Shown: positions 1 to 6,195 of the stretch, piece by piece
Numbering within the stretch: the stretch's first letter is position 1
Layout of the letters: every line of letters starts with the position of its first letter
From: an uncultured Acidimicrobiaceae bacterium
Lineage (GTDB): Bacteria; Actinomycetota; Acidimicrobiia; Acidimicrobiales; UBA8592
Direction of reading: 5' to 3'
DNA length: 7,164 nucleotides
Assembly: GCA_913031515.1 (NCBI GenBank)
Contig: CAJWET010000083.1
Coordinates: 1-7,164, forward strand
The notes under the pieces: generated by a model
Seen by the model: the letters and a program-made list of their open reading frames with translations, nothing else
What the model was told of the DNA's origin: nothing
The model's database searches: none
Position numbers and translations under genes: made by a program

Positions 1-451
1 GCATATCAATGATCGAATCAATGGCTACTCCCGCCATACCTACATCTCCACTTACTCTCGGATTGTCAGAGTCGTAACCGCGATGTGTAGCTAAATCAAA
101 CGCAATAGATAAGGCTTTTTGGCCAGCAGCAAGATTCCTGCGATAAAACGCGTTCGATTCCTCTGCTGTAGAGAATCCCGCATATTGTCGAATCGTCCAA
201 GGTTGATTCACATACATTGTTGGATACGGACCTCGAAGGTACGGTTCAAATCCAGGGTATGAGTCAGGGAAATCAAGTGAATTCCTGTCGTTTGCACCAT
301 ACAACGGTCGAACAGGTATTCCCTCTGGCGTATCCCAAATGCGGTCATGGACTTTCAAGCCGGTTTCCGTTTCATAGGACCGCTCCCATTCCGCAAAACT
401 TCGGCTCTTCAGATTTGGTCGAAAAGGGATTGATGAAAAATCCGGAATCAC
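1..451 (-). CDS. mutB: Methylmalonyl-CoA mutase large (catalytic) subunit, N-terminal 150 residues, cut by window edge
   Basis: This is the catalytic chain of the adenosylcobalamin-dependent mutase that interconverts (R)-methylmalonyl-CoA and succinyl-CoA in the cytoplasm. Reading the minus strand from a GTG gives residues starting MIPDFSSIPF. Then come the family hallmarks: RGPYPTMY (about 73-80), PWTIRQYAGFSTAEESN (about 84-100), FYRRNLAAGQK (102-112), AFDLATHRGYDSDNPRV (117-133) and GDVGMAGVAIDS (135-146). The Tyr of TMY matches the active-site Tyr89 described for the Propionibacterium enzyme. Together with the TMY..PWTIRQYAGFS context it points to methylmalonyl-CoA mutase rather than isobutyryl-CoA mutase. 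The GTG start is supported by an AAAGGG ribosome binding site (plus 458..463) six nucleotides upstream. The nearby ATGs are out of frame. It lies 38 nt after the small subunit on the same strand, so the two are almost certainly one operon. The C-terminal cobalamin domain, which would carry the DxHxxG motif, lies outside the window. Confidence 0.95.
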   Translation of the reverse strand, partial: MIPDFSSIPFRPNLKSRSFAEWERSYETETGLKVHDRIWDTPEGIPVRPLYGANDRNSLDFPDSYPGFEPYLRGPYPTMYVNQPWTIRQYAGFSTAEESNAFYRRNLAAGQKALSIAFDLATHRGYDSDNPRVSGDVGMAGVAIDSIIDM

Positions 452-489
452 AATACACCCTTTCGTCGATAATTCATCTGATACATGAT

Positions 490-1944
490 CTACTCGAATC
501 CTTCAGTTAAACGGTACAGCGGAAGTGGATCTATCTCTTCTTGAAAGGCACTGCCAACCGCCTCGGGGTACAGATCTCGGTTTAAGGGTTTTTCTTCTTG
601 TGAAGCAAATTTGTTAACTCCCACAATGACTTTTTCGCTTCCCGAGATTCTTCGTTCGGTCTCTACTCTCGTTGTTTGGATGTGGCTCTGCAAAATTCCA
701 TCTCTGAGTTCATTCAGGATCCCGCCGTTCTTTTCAATACCTTGAAATCTCTCCCACGCCAACTTAGAAAGTTGATCAGTTAAAGATTCGACATACCATG
801 ATCCCCCAACGGGATCGATAACCCGATGGATATTCGCTTCTTCCATCAGTACTAAGTGGGTATTTCGCGCCAACCTCATGCCGAAGTCATCGGGAACACC
901 CATACCACTGTCAAAAGGAGCGACTGTAACAATATCTGCTCCTCCTATGGCGGCAGCAAAGCACCCTACGGTTGTTCGAAGTAGGTTAACCCAAGGGTCA
1001 ATTTTTGAAATCACAGATAGCGAGGTTGATGCCTGAATCTTTACTGGAACCTCATCGATTCCACATGATTCTCCCACACATCTCCATATTTCGCGGAAAG
1101 CTCGAATTTTTGCAATATCGAGGAATTGGTCTGTGCCAACAGCAACTACTAGAAGTATTTGACGGAAGGCATCTTCAATATCAACACCTGAATCGCTCAA
1201 TGCTCGTAAATAAGTTAATCCTGTGGATGCCATTGCAGCTAATTCCGTCACGGGGTCAGCTCCAGCATGGGCATATGGTGTTCCATCTAATCGAACTGTT
1301 GTGACATGCTCGTATTCTTTCGCAACGGAGGCTGCCAAATCCCCTACTCGGGTAAGCGATTCATTTATTCCGCCACTAATCCCACCTTGGGTAGCAAATC
1401 GACCTATAGGGTCACAGCTCAAATCTGCCAGGAGCTCTGCGCTTTCGATATTGCGACTGTTCGCGTATGCAAGAAAGTTTCTAGCGACCGCTACATTGTC
1501 ATCTGGTCCAATAGGTGCAATAGCAGCGATATCCATTAAAACACCTGCCAGAATTCCTGAGAATTCTTCTTGTTCGACGGCTCCAACTCTCAGTTCAATG
1601 CTATTCACTCCCTTCTCTAGGTCGGTCAATATCGCCCGATTAGTTTGTGCTAGAGAGGTTAACCAGTGTTTTTGGCGGATCTCCCAGCCATTGAGAAGTC
1701 CAGAAATATTCGATGCTCGCCTTCCCATGCCGGTACTTGGAAGTGAGACAGTATCGATAGAATCCGGCTGGCTAGTTAGGTCATCGCTCGTATATAAAGG
1801 ATTGATCCGGAGACCACCAAGAAGTTCCGTTACCAGTGTTTCATCAAAGCCGCTATCATCTAAAACCCTACTTGCTGCTTCTAACCAATCCTGATGCGTA
1901 GCAAGACTGTCGCGGTCAACAAAATCCATTATGCCTTCATCCAT
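490..1944 (-). CDS. mutA: Methylmalonyl-CoA mutase small (non-catalytic) subunit, short form lacking the C-terminal domain
   Basis: This is the structural partner of the catalytic mutase chain. The 484-residue protein shows the degenerate TIM-barrel domain of the family: NPLYTSDDL (48-56), GWEIRQKHW (86-94), DPWVNLLRTTVGCFAAAIGG (316-335), ADIVTVAPFD (336-345), RNTHLVLMEEANIHRVIDPV (360-379) and GGSWYVE (380-386). The cobalamin and substrate signature RQYAGFSTAEESN of the large subunit is absent, as expected for the small chain. Actinobacterial small subunits are normally about 600 or more residues, with a degenerate C-terminal cobalamin-fold domain. This one ends about 40 residues after VIVGVNKF (439-446), the usual domain boundary. 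The large subunit starts 38 nt later, leaving no room for a remnant. The first ATG (1944) has no clear ribosome binding site. A second in-frame ATG (1929, MDFVDRD) has GAAGG four nucleotides upstream and may be the true start. Upstream lies a CRP-like palindrome shared with the divergent gene. Confidence 0.93.
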   Translation of the reverse strand: MDEGIMDFVDRDSLATHQDWLEAASRVLDDSGFDETLVTELLGGLRINPLYTSDDLTSQPDSIDTVSLPSTGMGRRASNISGLLNGWEIRQKHWLTSLAQTNRAILTDLEKGVNSIELRVGAVEQEEFSGILAGVLMDIAAIAPIGPDDNVAVARNFLAYANSRNIESAELLADLSCDPIGRFATQGGISGGINESLTRVGDLAASVAKEYEHVTTVRLDGTPYAHAGADPVTELAAMASTGLTYLRALSDSGVDIEDAFRQILLVVAVGTDQFLDIAKIRAFREIWRCVGESCGIDEVPVKIQASTSLSVISKIDPWVNLLRTTVGCFAAAIGGADIVTVAPFDSGMGVPDDFGMRLARNTHLVLMEEANIHRVIDPVGGSWYVESLTDQLSKLAWERFQGIEKNGGILNELRDGILQSHIQTTRVETERRISGSEKVIVGVNKFASQEEKPLNRDLYPEAVGSAFQEEIDPLPLYRLTEGFE

Positions 1945-2038
1945 GCTTCAACAATAGGCGATTGCGTGCCGATCGGTGGTGTGTTTAAGAAGTTAGCTTC
2001 CCTTGAAGGAACCCGTTAAACCTTATGAAAATAAGCTA

Positions 2039-2054
2039 TGTGACTTCCATCACA
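2039..2054. promoter_or_regulatory. CRP/GlxR-type operator, perfect TGTGA-N6-TCACA palindrome
   Basis: The sequence reads TGTGA, six bases (CTTCCA), then TCACA. Both half-sites match the core of cAMP receptor protein sites, including actinobacterial CRP and GlxR (TGTGA-N6-TCACA). The central six bases lack the TA preferred by GlxR. The site is 94 nt upstream of the mutA ATG and 138 nt upstream of the start of the cyclic-nucleotide-binding gene, so it could act on either divergent promoter. A TAAGGT hexamer (plus 2020..2025 read on minus) could be a TANNNT-type -10 toward mutA, but this is weak. The palindrome is seen directly. The binding protein is inferred and is not encoded in this window. 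Confidence 0.6.
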
Positions 2055-2105
2055 AGTGACGAAAGACACGTATCTTTCTTGCATATTCTCGGAAGAAATG
2101 GAGCA

Positions 2106-2155
2106 GAATTGGAATTGGAATTGGAATTGAAATTGAAATTGGAAATTGGAAATTG
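2106..2155 (+). repeat. Short tandem repeat, hexamer GAATTG drifting to AAATTG and GAAATTG
   Basis: The array contains four exact GAATTG units (2106..2129), two AAATTG units (2130..2141) and two 7-nt GAAATTG units (2142..2155). It thus has eight AATT cores at 6-7 nt spacing. It sits in the leader between the CRP-like palindrome and the ribosome binding site of the cyclic-nucleotide-binding gene. Slippage here would change the distance between upstream promoter elements and the start codon. In one upstream open frame it would read as an alternating Glu-Leu/Lys-Leu run, but that frame is probably not translated. Confidence 0.9.
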
Positions 2156-2180
2156 TTCTCCATGTATTTCATTAAGAATA

Positions 2181-2187
2181 AGAGGAA
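2181..2187 (+). promoter_or_regulatory. Ribosome binding site deciding the start at 2193
   Basis: AGAGG (2181..2185) lies seven nucleotides before the ATG at 2193. This supports that ATG over the in-frame ATG at 2025. The 2025 start would place the CRP-like operator and the tandem repeat inside the coding region and would add an unusual Glu/Lys-Leu repeat to the protein. Confidence 0.6.
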
Positions 2188-2192
2188 ATAGA

Positions 2193-2597
2193 ATGTTTAA
2201 AAAAGAACCGCATTACCTTCAGTACAGTGATTTTGCGTTTGCCGAAAACGCAAACATTGCCGAACTGGAAGTCTTAAGTAGATTAAGTACGAGAATAGAT
2301 GTTAAAGAAGGCAGTATCCTAATGAGGGAAGGCGCCTTTGGGAACGAAGTTCTGCTACTCGTCAAGGGACAACTCCTAATAGAACGTGATGGCGAGCTTA
2401 TAGCTTCTGCTTCCCCGGGAGCTGTCGTGGGTGAACGGGCAGTGATTCTCAATGAACCACGTGGAGCAACTGTTCGAGTTGCAAAGGATTCTACGATTCT
2501 GGCTATGACAAGAAGCGAATTCAACACGCTCCTTGCTGAATGTCCAAGTATCGCCCGGAATATTCTGGAAGAAGCGCTTGCTCGCACCACGAGTTAA
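2193..2597 (+). CDS. Stand-alone cyclic-nucleotide-binding domain protein
   Basis: This 134-residue protein consists almost entirely of one cNMP-binding beta-barrel domain, of the kind found in CRP, PKA regulatory subunits and cyclic-nucleotide-gated channels. The early barrel includes VKEGSILMREGAFGNEVLLL (37-56), with the usual turn glycines. The phosphate-binding cassette follows: G80-E81-R82-A83, then P89-R90-G91-A92-T93-V94. The conserved Glu (81) and Arg (90) that contact the ribose and cyclic phosphate are both present, so real cAMP or cGMP binding is plausible. It ends with a short C-helix (about 117-131). There is no helix-turn-helix and no kinase, channel or other output domain, so it is not itself a CRP. 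It may act by protein-protein contact. A YczE-like membrane protein follows 55 nt downstream on the same strand, and a CRP-type operator lies upstream. The family call is solid, the ligand and role are unknown. Confidence 0.88.
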   Translation: MFKKEPHYLQYSDFAFAENANIAELEVLSRLSTRIDVKEGSILMREGAFGNEVLLLVKGQLLIERDGELIASASPGAVVGERAVILNEPRGATVRVAKDSTILAMTRSEFNTLLAECPSIARNILEEALARTTS

Positions 2598-2622
2598 TTA
2601 GATTGAAAAAAAACCATTCGCC

Positions 2623-2637
2623 TGTTGACTTTCAACA
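2623..2637 (+). other. Small hairpin between two co-directional genes
   Basis: TGTTGA and TCAACA form a perfect 6-bp inverted repeat around a CTT loop. It lies between the cyclic-nucleotide-binding gene and the membrane protein gene. No T-run follows on the plus strand (an A-run precedes it), so it is not a canonical intrinsic terminator for the upstream gene. It may be an mRNA processing or stability element, or chance. Confidence 0.35.
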
Positions 2638-2652
2638 AGCAACACTCAGATA

Positions 2653-3471
2653 ATGCAGCAACTTCGAACACAATTCTTCATAAAAACTATCTCGCTGAAA
2701 CTCAAGTTAGTGTTTAAAGCCGCGTTGCCAGCGACAAAACATATCCTGTTCAGGACATACAGTAATGTTCTCAATTTTGGTCTCGGGAGGAGAATTAATT
2801 TCTCCGCTATAAAGAAAGTTCATGTTCCGACTACTGGAGCAAGAGTCTTCTTGAACATTTTTGGGGGGTTCGTAATTTCGATGGGAGCAACGATGGTGAT
2901 GCTGGCTGATTTGGGTGCAACAACTACGGACGTGCTACTAACCGGCTTGAGCAAGAGTACAGGCATTTCAATTGCTAGCTCTTCCTTTGCCTTTCTGGGC
3001 TTCTTGTTTGTGATTATGATTTTCATTCGTTCCAGAATAGGGATTGGGACAATACTGGTTCCTCTCTCTGTTTCGTCAACATTCACATTCTCTTTCCTTC
3101 TCATACCACAACCTCATAGTCTGAGTGCACAATTGCTTTACTTTCTCATCGGTCTATTTGTTATTGCTACTGGCGTAGGGATAGGGGCTAGTGCCGGAAT
3201 CGGGATGGGGGCATATGAGTCGCTTTGCAGCCGAATGTCCGAGTTGTTTGGATGGCACCCTCAAATGGTCAGACTGATATGGGAATGCATTGTTCTCGTA
3301 GCAGGTATATCTGCCGGAGGTGCTTTTGGGCCAGGGACGATAATCGCTGCATTCGCCACAGGATGGATTCTGCAATACATGAACGTCGCAATTGGTGATT
3401 ATCTTCTAGGACGAAGAATCCGGACAAATTGCGAACGGCCACTGGCTAGAGGCTACTCTTATGACCGCTGA
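2653..3471 (+). CDS. YczE-like integral membrane protein
   Basis: The protein resembles the YczE/YyaS/YitT-type family of multi-pass membrane proteins, whose transported substrate, if any, is unknown. The best family signals are ADLGATTTDVLLTGLSKSTG (85-104), the position of the usual LG-x-x-P-W-D motif, RIGIGTI (128-134), GVGIGASAGIGMGAYESL (174-191) and GGAFGPGTI (222-230). The conserved Pro-Trp is replaced by Thr-Thr. Likely membrane segments are about 64-84, 107-125, 131-150, 159-180, 205-223 and 227-245. The family is usually about 200-220 residues, and this product has 272. The excess is a basic N-terminal stretch (about 1-57, many Lys/Arg) before the first membrane segment. The ATG at 2653 has no obvious ribosome binding site, so the start is uncertain. 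A GTG at 2710 is an alternative, also weakly supported. It follows the cyclic-nucleotide-binding gene by 55 nt and precedes the dehydrogenase gene by 38 nt, suggesting one transcript. Confidence 0.78.
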   Translation: MQQLRTQFFIKTISLKLKLVFKAALPATKHILFRTYSNVLNFGLGRRINFSAIKKVHVPTTGARVFLNIFGGFVISMGATMVMLADLGATTTDVLLTGLSKSTGISIASSSFAFLGFLFVIMIFIRSRIGIGTILVPLSVSSTFTFSFLLIPQPHSLSAQLLYFLIGLFVIATGVGIGASAGIGMGAYESLCSRMSELFGWHPQMVRLIWECIVLVAGISAGGAFGPGTIIAAFATGWILQYMNVAIGDYLLGRRIRTNCERPLARGYSYDR

Positions 3472-3509
3472 GATAAACCTCGATTAGACCCAATCGACTT
3501 GGAGGAAAA

Positions 3510-4352
3510 ATGAGTGCGAAACCACTTCAAGGGAAAGTAGCTGTAGTTACAGGTTCAAGCCGAGGAATAGGGAGGGGCATAGCTATCGGATTGGGAGAAA
3601 TGGGAGCCACCGTATATATAACTGGAAGGTCTTCCGGAACCGGCCCGTTAACAATTGACTCAACTGCTGAACTAGTCAATGAAGCCGGTGGAGAAGGTAT
3701 ACCAGTTTTAGTTGATTTGGCACACGATGAGCAGATAGAGGCTTTATATGAGAAGATACGCGACTCTCATGGGCGACTCGATATTCACGTAAATAACGCC
3801 TTCACAATACCTAACCCACCAGTATGGGGTGGGAAATTTTGGGAGCACCCTATTCAAATCTGGGATGATCAAGTCGGTATTGGGTTAAGATCTGCATACG
3901 TGGCAAGCGTGCATGCCGTACGGTTGATGATGAAACAAGCTGATTCGCTTCGCTTTCTGGCAAACATTTCATCAAGCGGATCGGAACGCTATACCTTAAG
4001 TGCGAGTTACGGGATTGCCAAGATGGGAACGGATAGATTAACACGGGATTTCGCTGTTGAAGGAAAAGAGGACGGATTGTGCGTGATTGGGCTTTGGCCA
4101 AGTCAAGTACTCACAGAATTCATATTGGAAAGTATCGAAAAGGGTGACATCGAACTTGACGAAGAGAATTCTGAAACGCCACTGTACACGGGGCGTGTTA
4201 TCGCTGCTCTAGCAAATGACCCAGATCGGTATTCGAGAAATGGACAAGTCCTCACGACCGCTGAATTAGCTCTTCACTACGACCTAGTCGATGAACGGGG
4301 GAAGCAGCCAAAAGGAAAGAGAAATCCAACGATGTACCGTGAGACTATCTAA
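3510..4352 (+). CDS. Short-chain dehydrogenase/reductase, DHRS1-like
   Basis: This is a cytoplasmic NAD(P)-dependent oxidoreductase with a Rossmann fold. The cofactor motif is TGSSRGIG (14-21). The second strand ends in YITGR (36-40), where the Arg favours NADP(H). The NNA motif appears as NNAF (95-98), and the catalytic Ser (154/155) is followed by the Tyr167-x3-Lys171 pair in SYGIAK. The order of motifs resembles DHRS1-type SDRs: GATVYITGR, RLDIHVNNA, FWEHP..IWDD, VGIGLRSAYVASVHAVRLM, then GLWPSQVLTEF. That group has been linked to steroid or carbonyl reduction, but the substrate here is unknown. At 280 residues the length is normal, and the C-terminus has a charged tail (GKQPKGKRN). The start is strongly supported by GGAGG (3501..3505) with a 4-nt spacer. 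It is the last gene of the plus-strand set and is convergent with the thioesterase, with 40 nt between their stops and no clear terminator. Confidence 0.92.
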   Translation: MSAKPLQGKVAVVTGSSRGIGRGIAIGLGEMGATVYITGRSSGTGPLTIDSTAELVNEAGGEGIPVLVDLAHDEQIEALYEKIRDSHGRLDIHVNNAFTIPNPPVWGGKFWEHPIQIWDDQVGIGLRSAYVASVHAVRLMMKQADSLRFLANISSSGSERYTLSASYGIAKMGTDRLTRDFAVEGKEDGLCVIGLWPSQVLTEFILESIEKGDIELDEENSETPLYTGRVIAALANDPDRYSRNGQVLTTAELALHYDLVDERGKQPKGKRNPTMYRETI

Positions 4353-4392
4353 CTCCCAGCAACTGAATAGTATCTGAAAGGTAGCAAAAAGA

Positions 4393-5256
4393 TTAGTGAG
4401 TATCTAAGGATGGAGAAGACTGATCTGAAACTTCCACAAGTCTCTTAGGTGGAGAATGTTCTCCAGGCTTACGGCTTCGTACGATACATGATTGGCTTCC
4501 TATCGCACACAACGCTCCCTCAATGGACCATATATGGATAACGCCATGGCCAAACCCGTTTGATATCGCATCAACACGGATATCTAGCAAGTACCACTCA
4601 CTTGGGACGGCCTGAATAACTCGAAGAGTGTTATCTAAACTAGTTGATCCAGCTTGCCCATTTTGGGTAAAACTAATACCCATCGGTACATAGTCTCCTA
4701 AAACCGCAAAAGACGCAGCTGATGGTTCTAGCAATTCTGGCATTCTACTCCACACAGCTATGCGGCCGGGTTCAAGTTCAGAAGGCTCTTTAGCCCCTGC
4801 CGGCAATGCCCATCTCTGTTCGATACGAGAATCAAGAGAATCATGGACGTCAGAAAATCGCTCTCGAAGCGGACATTTCTCTGGCTGTTCAACGTCGGGG
4901 GGACTCCCGTATGTAGTGTCTTGTGGGAACGTCCGAGACCCAAGTGCAGCGTTAACTGTTATGATTTCTGTTCCACCAACATGTCCAACAGCTCTGGCTT
5001 GTGTAGTCTTCTGACCGTGAACAGCAAGGGTTACATCGATGTCGACAATTGTCCCAACTTGGGCAAACGACAAATACTGTGCTGTAGCCCAAACTAACGG
5101 CCTACCACTTGTCCCTTCCATCGCAGCTATAGCTGCACCAAGGCCACTTCCACCAAACATTGCCCTGTGTCCAGTAGATATACCCCGAGACACGGGGAGG
5201 TGCCATCGATGGAGGTTATGTGATGGTTCTAGCCCTAACCAGTTTCTTGCATCCAC
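4393..5256 (-). CDS. TesB-like double-hotdog acyl-CoA thioesterase
   Basis: The product probably hydrolyses acyl-CoA to free acid and CoA. The first hotdog covers about 30-110, with the helix FGGSGLGAAIAAMEGTSG (34-51), then PLVWATAQYLSFA (53-65) and VDIDVTLAVHGQKTTQARAV (71-90). The second covers about 165-260, ending in YLLDIRVDAISNGFGHGVIH and AIGSQSCIVR. Compared with the E. coli TesB triad (Asp204, Thr228, Gln278), Asp188 in LGDYVP and Gln255 in GSQ fit. The Thr position aligns with Ser206 in TSLDN. At 287 residues the length is typical. The start is uncertain. GTG at 5256 has AAAGG too close to it to be an ideal ribosome binding site. The frame stays open upstream into the 3' end of the hydrolase gene with protein-like codons (LSDIVKGVDARNW) but no ATG. 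It lies 37 nt after the alpha/beta hydrolase, probably in the same operon. Its substrate range is not visible. Confidence 0.8.
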   Translation of the reverse strand: MDARNWLGLEPSHNLHRWHLPVSRGISTGHRAMFGGSGLGAAIAAMEGTSGRPLVWATAQYLSFAQVGTIVDIDVTLAVHGQKTTQARAVGHVGGTEIITVNAALGSRTFPQDTTYGSPPDVEQPEKCPLRERFSDVHDSLDSRIEQRWALPAGAKEPSELEPGRIAVWSRMPELLEPSAASFAVLGDYVPMGISFTQNGQAGSTSLDNTLRVIQAVPSEWYLLDIRVDAISNGFGHGVIHIWSIEGALCAIGSQSCIVRSRKPGEHSPPKRLVEVSDQSSPSLDTH

Positions 5257-5293
5257 ACCTTTGACAATATCGGAAAGAGTGAAGAAGAAAGCA

Positions 5294-6139
5294 TTAATTA
5301 AAGAATCTACGTATTGATTCCGCTACTCTTCCTGGATCTTCCATTGGAGCGAAATGGGTTAGACCGGAAAATGATTCATATGCCCCATTCGGTAGTGCTT
5401 TGGCTATATCCGGTGCGATCAAAGCTGGCCCCTGCTGATCACTACTCCCGACTATTCTCGAATCCACCTTCACTAACGGAAGAGCACCGAAAAGACCTGT
5501 TGCGGAGTTCTCAAAAACTTGTGCTTCAGTCTCTCCACGGCACTTCAAGATAACGCCACCTTCTTTATGGTCCACGAACCCGTAATCAACATAGGACCGC
5601 AATGCACCTGAATCAACGCTAGAGAACGGTGGTCGAGACGCATACCGATTAAACGCCTCATCACGGGATCGGAACCGTTCTCTTCGTTTCCTAGCCGAAA
5701 CAGCAAGGTCGCTATCCCAGGGGATTTTTTCTGCGAGCGGACCAATAGGTATCACGATTGGCTCAAACAACCACAATGACTCAAAAACTTCCTGTCGTTC
5801 ACGTTCTGCCAAGAGCAAACTGGTTCCTCCCATGCTGTGACCGACACCAAATACTTTTCCAAAATTAAAATGATCGACTACCGAAAGAAGATCCTCACCC
5901 ATCCCAGACCAATTCATGGAAGTTCCCGTTGGGGTTTGGGTATCCCCATGCCCTCGAAAATCCAAAGAAATGCAATGGTAGTCTTTTAACAATGCGGAAC
6001 AGACAAGATCCCAATATCTTCCATGGAACCCTGTGGCATGACAAAAAATAATTGGTGGCCCGTCGCCACCATAATCATGAGCAACGACTAGAACGCCATC
6101 AGTAGATGGGATCCATACCTGTCTCGGATTTCCCCGCAT
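5294..6139 (-). CDS. Alpha/beta hydrolase
   Basis: This is a 281-residue single-domain alpha/beta-hydrolase-fold enzyme. Visible landmarks are the oxyanion-hole segment IFCHATGFHG (31-40), the SLDFRGHGDTQTP loop (58-70) and the nucleophile elbow GHSMGG with Ser102 (100-105). The catalytic His262 lies in LTHFAPMEDP near the C-terminus. A candidate acid is Asp234 in VGSSDQQGP, with Glu126 in LWLFEP as an alternative. No signal peptide is seen, so it is probably cytoplasmic. The mix of motifs fits esterases, lactonases or C-C hydrolases, and the substrate cannot be read from sequence. ATG at 6139 is preceded by a weak purine-rich stretch (GGAATAGAGA). It sits 56 nt after whiB and 37 nt before the TesB-like thioesterase on the same strand. 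This suggests a role in handling acyl esters or acyl-CoA-derived products under possible WhiB control. Confidence 0.9.
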   Translation of the reverse strand: MRGNPRQVWIPSTDGVLVVAHDYGGDGPPIIFCHATGFHGRYWDLVCSALLKDYHCISLDFRGHGDTQTPTGTSMNWSGMGEDLLSVVDHFNFGKVFGVGHSMGGTSLLLAERERQEVFESLWLFEPIVIPIGPLAEKIPWDSDLAVSARKRRERFRSRDEAFNRYASRPPFSSVDSGALRSYVDYGFVDHKEGGVILKCRGETEAQVFENSATGLFGALPLVKVDSRIVGSSDQQGPALIAPDIAKALPNGAYESFSGLTHFAPMEDPGRVAESIRRFFN

Positions 6140-6163
6140 TCTCTATTCCGGCCCATAACAACG

Positions 6164-6193
6164 CGAACTACACATTGGGGAAAGTCTAGTTCG
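6164..6193 (-). other. Inverted repeat between whiB and the hydrolase gene
   Basis: CGAACTA (6164..6170) and TAGTTCG (6187..6193) are perfect 7-bp complements around a 16-nt loop. The repeat starts three nucleotides after the whiB stop codon. On the minus strand it is not followed by a T-run, so it is not a canonical intrinsic terminator. It could be a weak terminator or attenuator that lowers expression of the hydrolase and thioesterase relative to whiB, or an operator. The structure is seen and the function is inferred. Confidence 0.45.
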
Positions 6194-6195
6194 GC

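Noticed and set aside
217..510. A 97-codon plus-strand open frame at the left edge
   Set aside because: The minus strand here encodes the highly conserved N-terminus of the mutase large subunit. The plus frame has no family resemblance.
1223..1894. A 223-codon open frame on the plus strand opposite the mutase small subunit
   Set aside because: It is antisense to a gene with clear family motifs, has no recognisable domain and no ribosome binding site of note. It is a shadow of the real frame.
2025..2192. N-terminal extension of the cyclic-nucleotide-binding protein from ATG 2025, with a Glu/Lys-Leu repeat
   Set aside because: It would put the CRP-like operator and the tandem repeat inside the coding sequence. 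The ATG at 2193 has a better ribosome binding site and sits at the natural domain start.
4353..4392. Possible bidirectional terminator between the convergent dehydrogenase and thioesterase genes
   Set aside because: The 40-nt gap has no convincing stem and no T-run on either strand.
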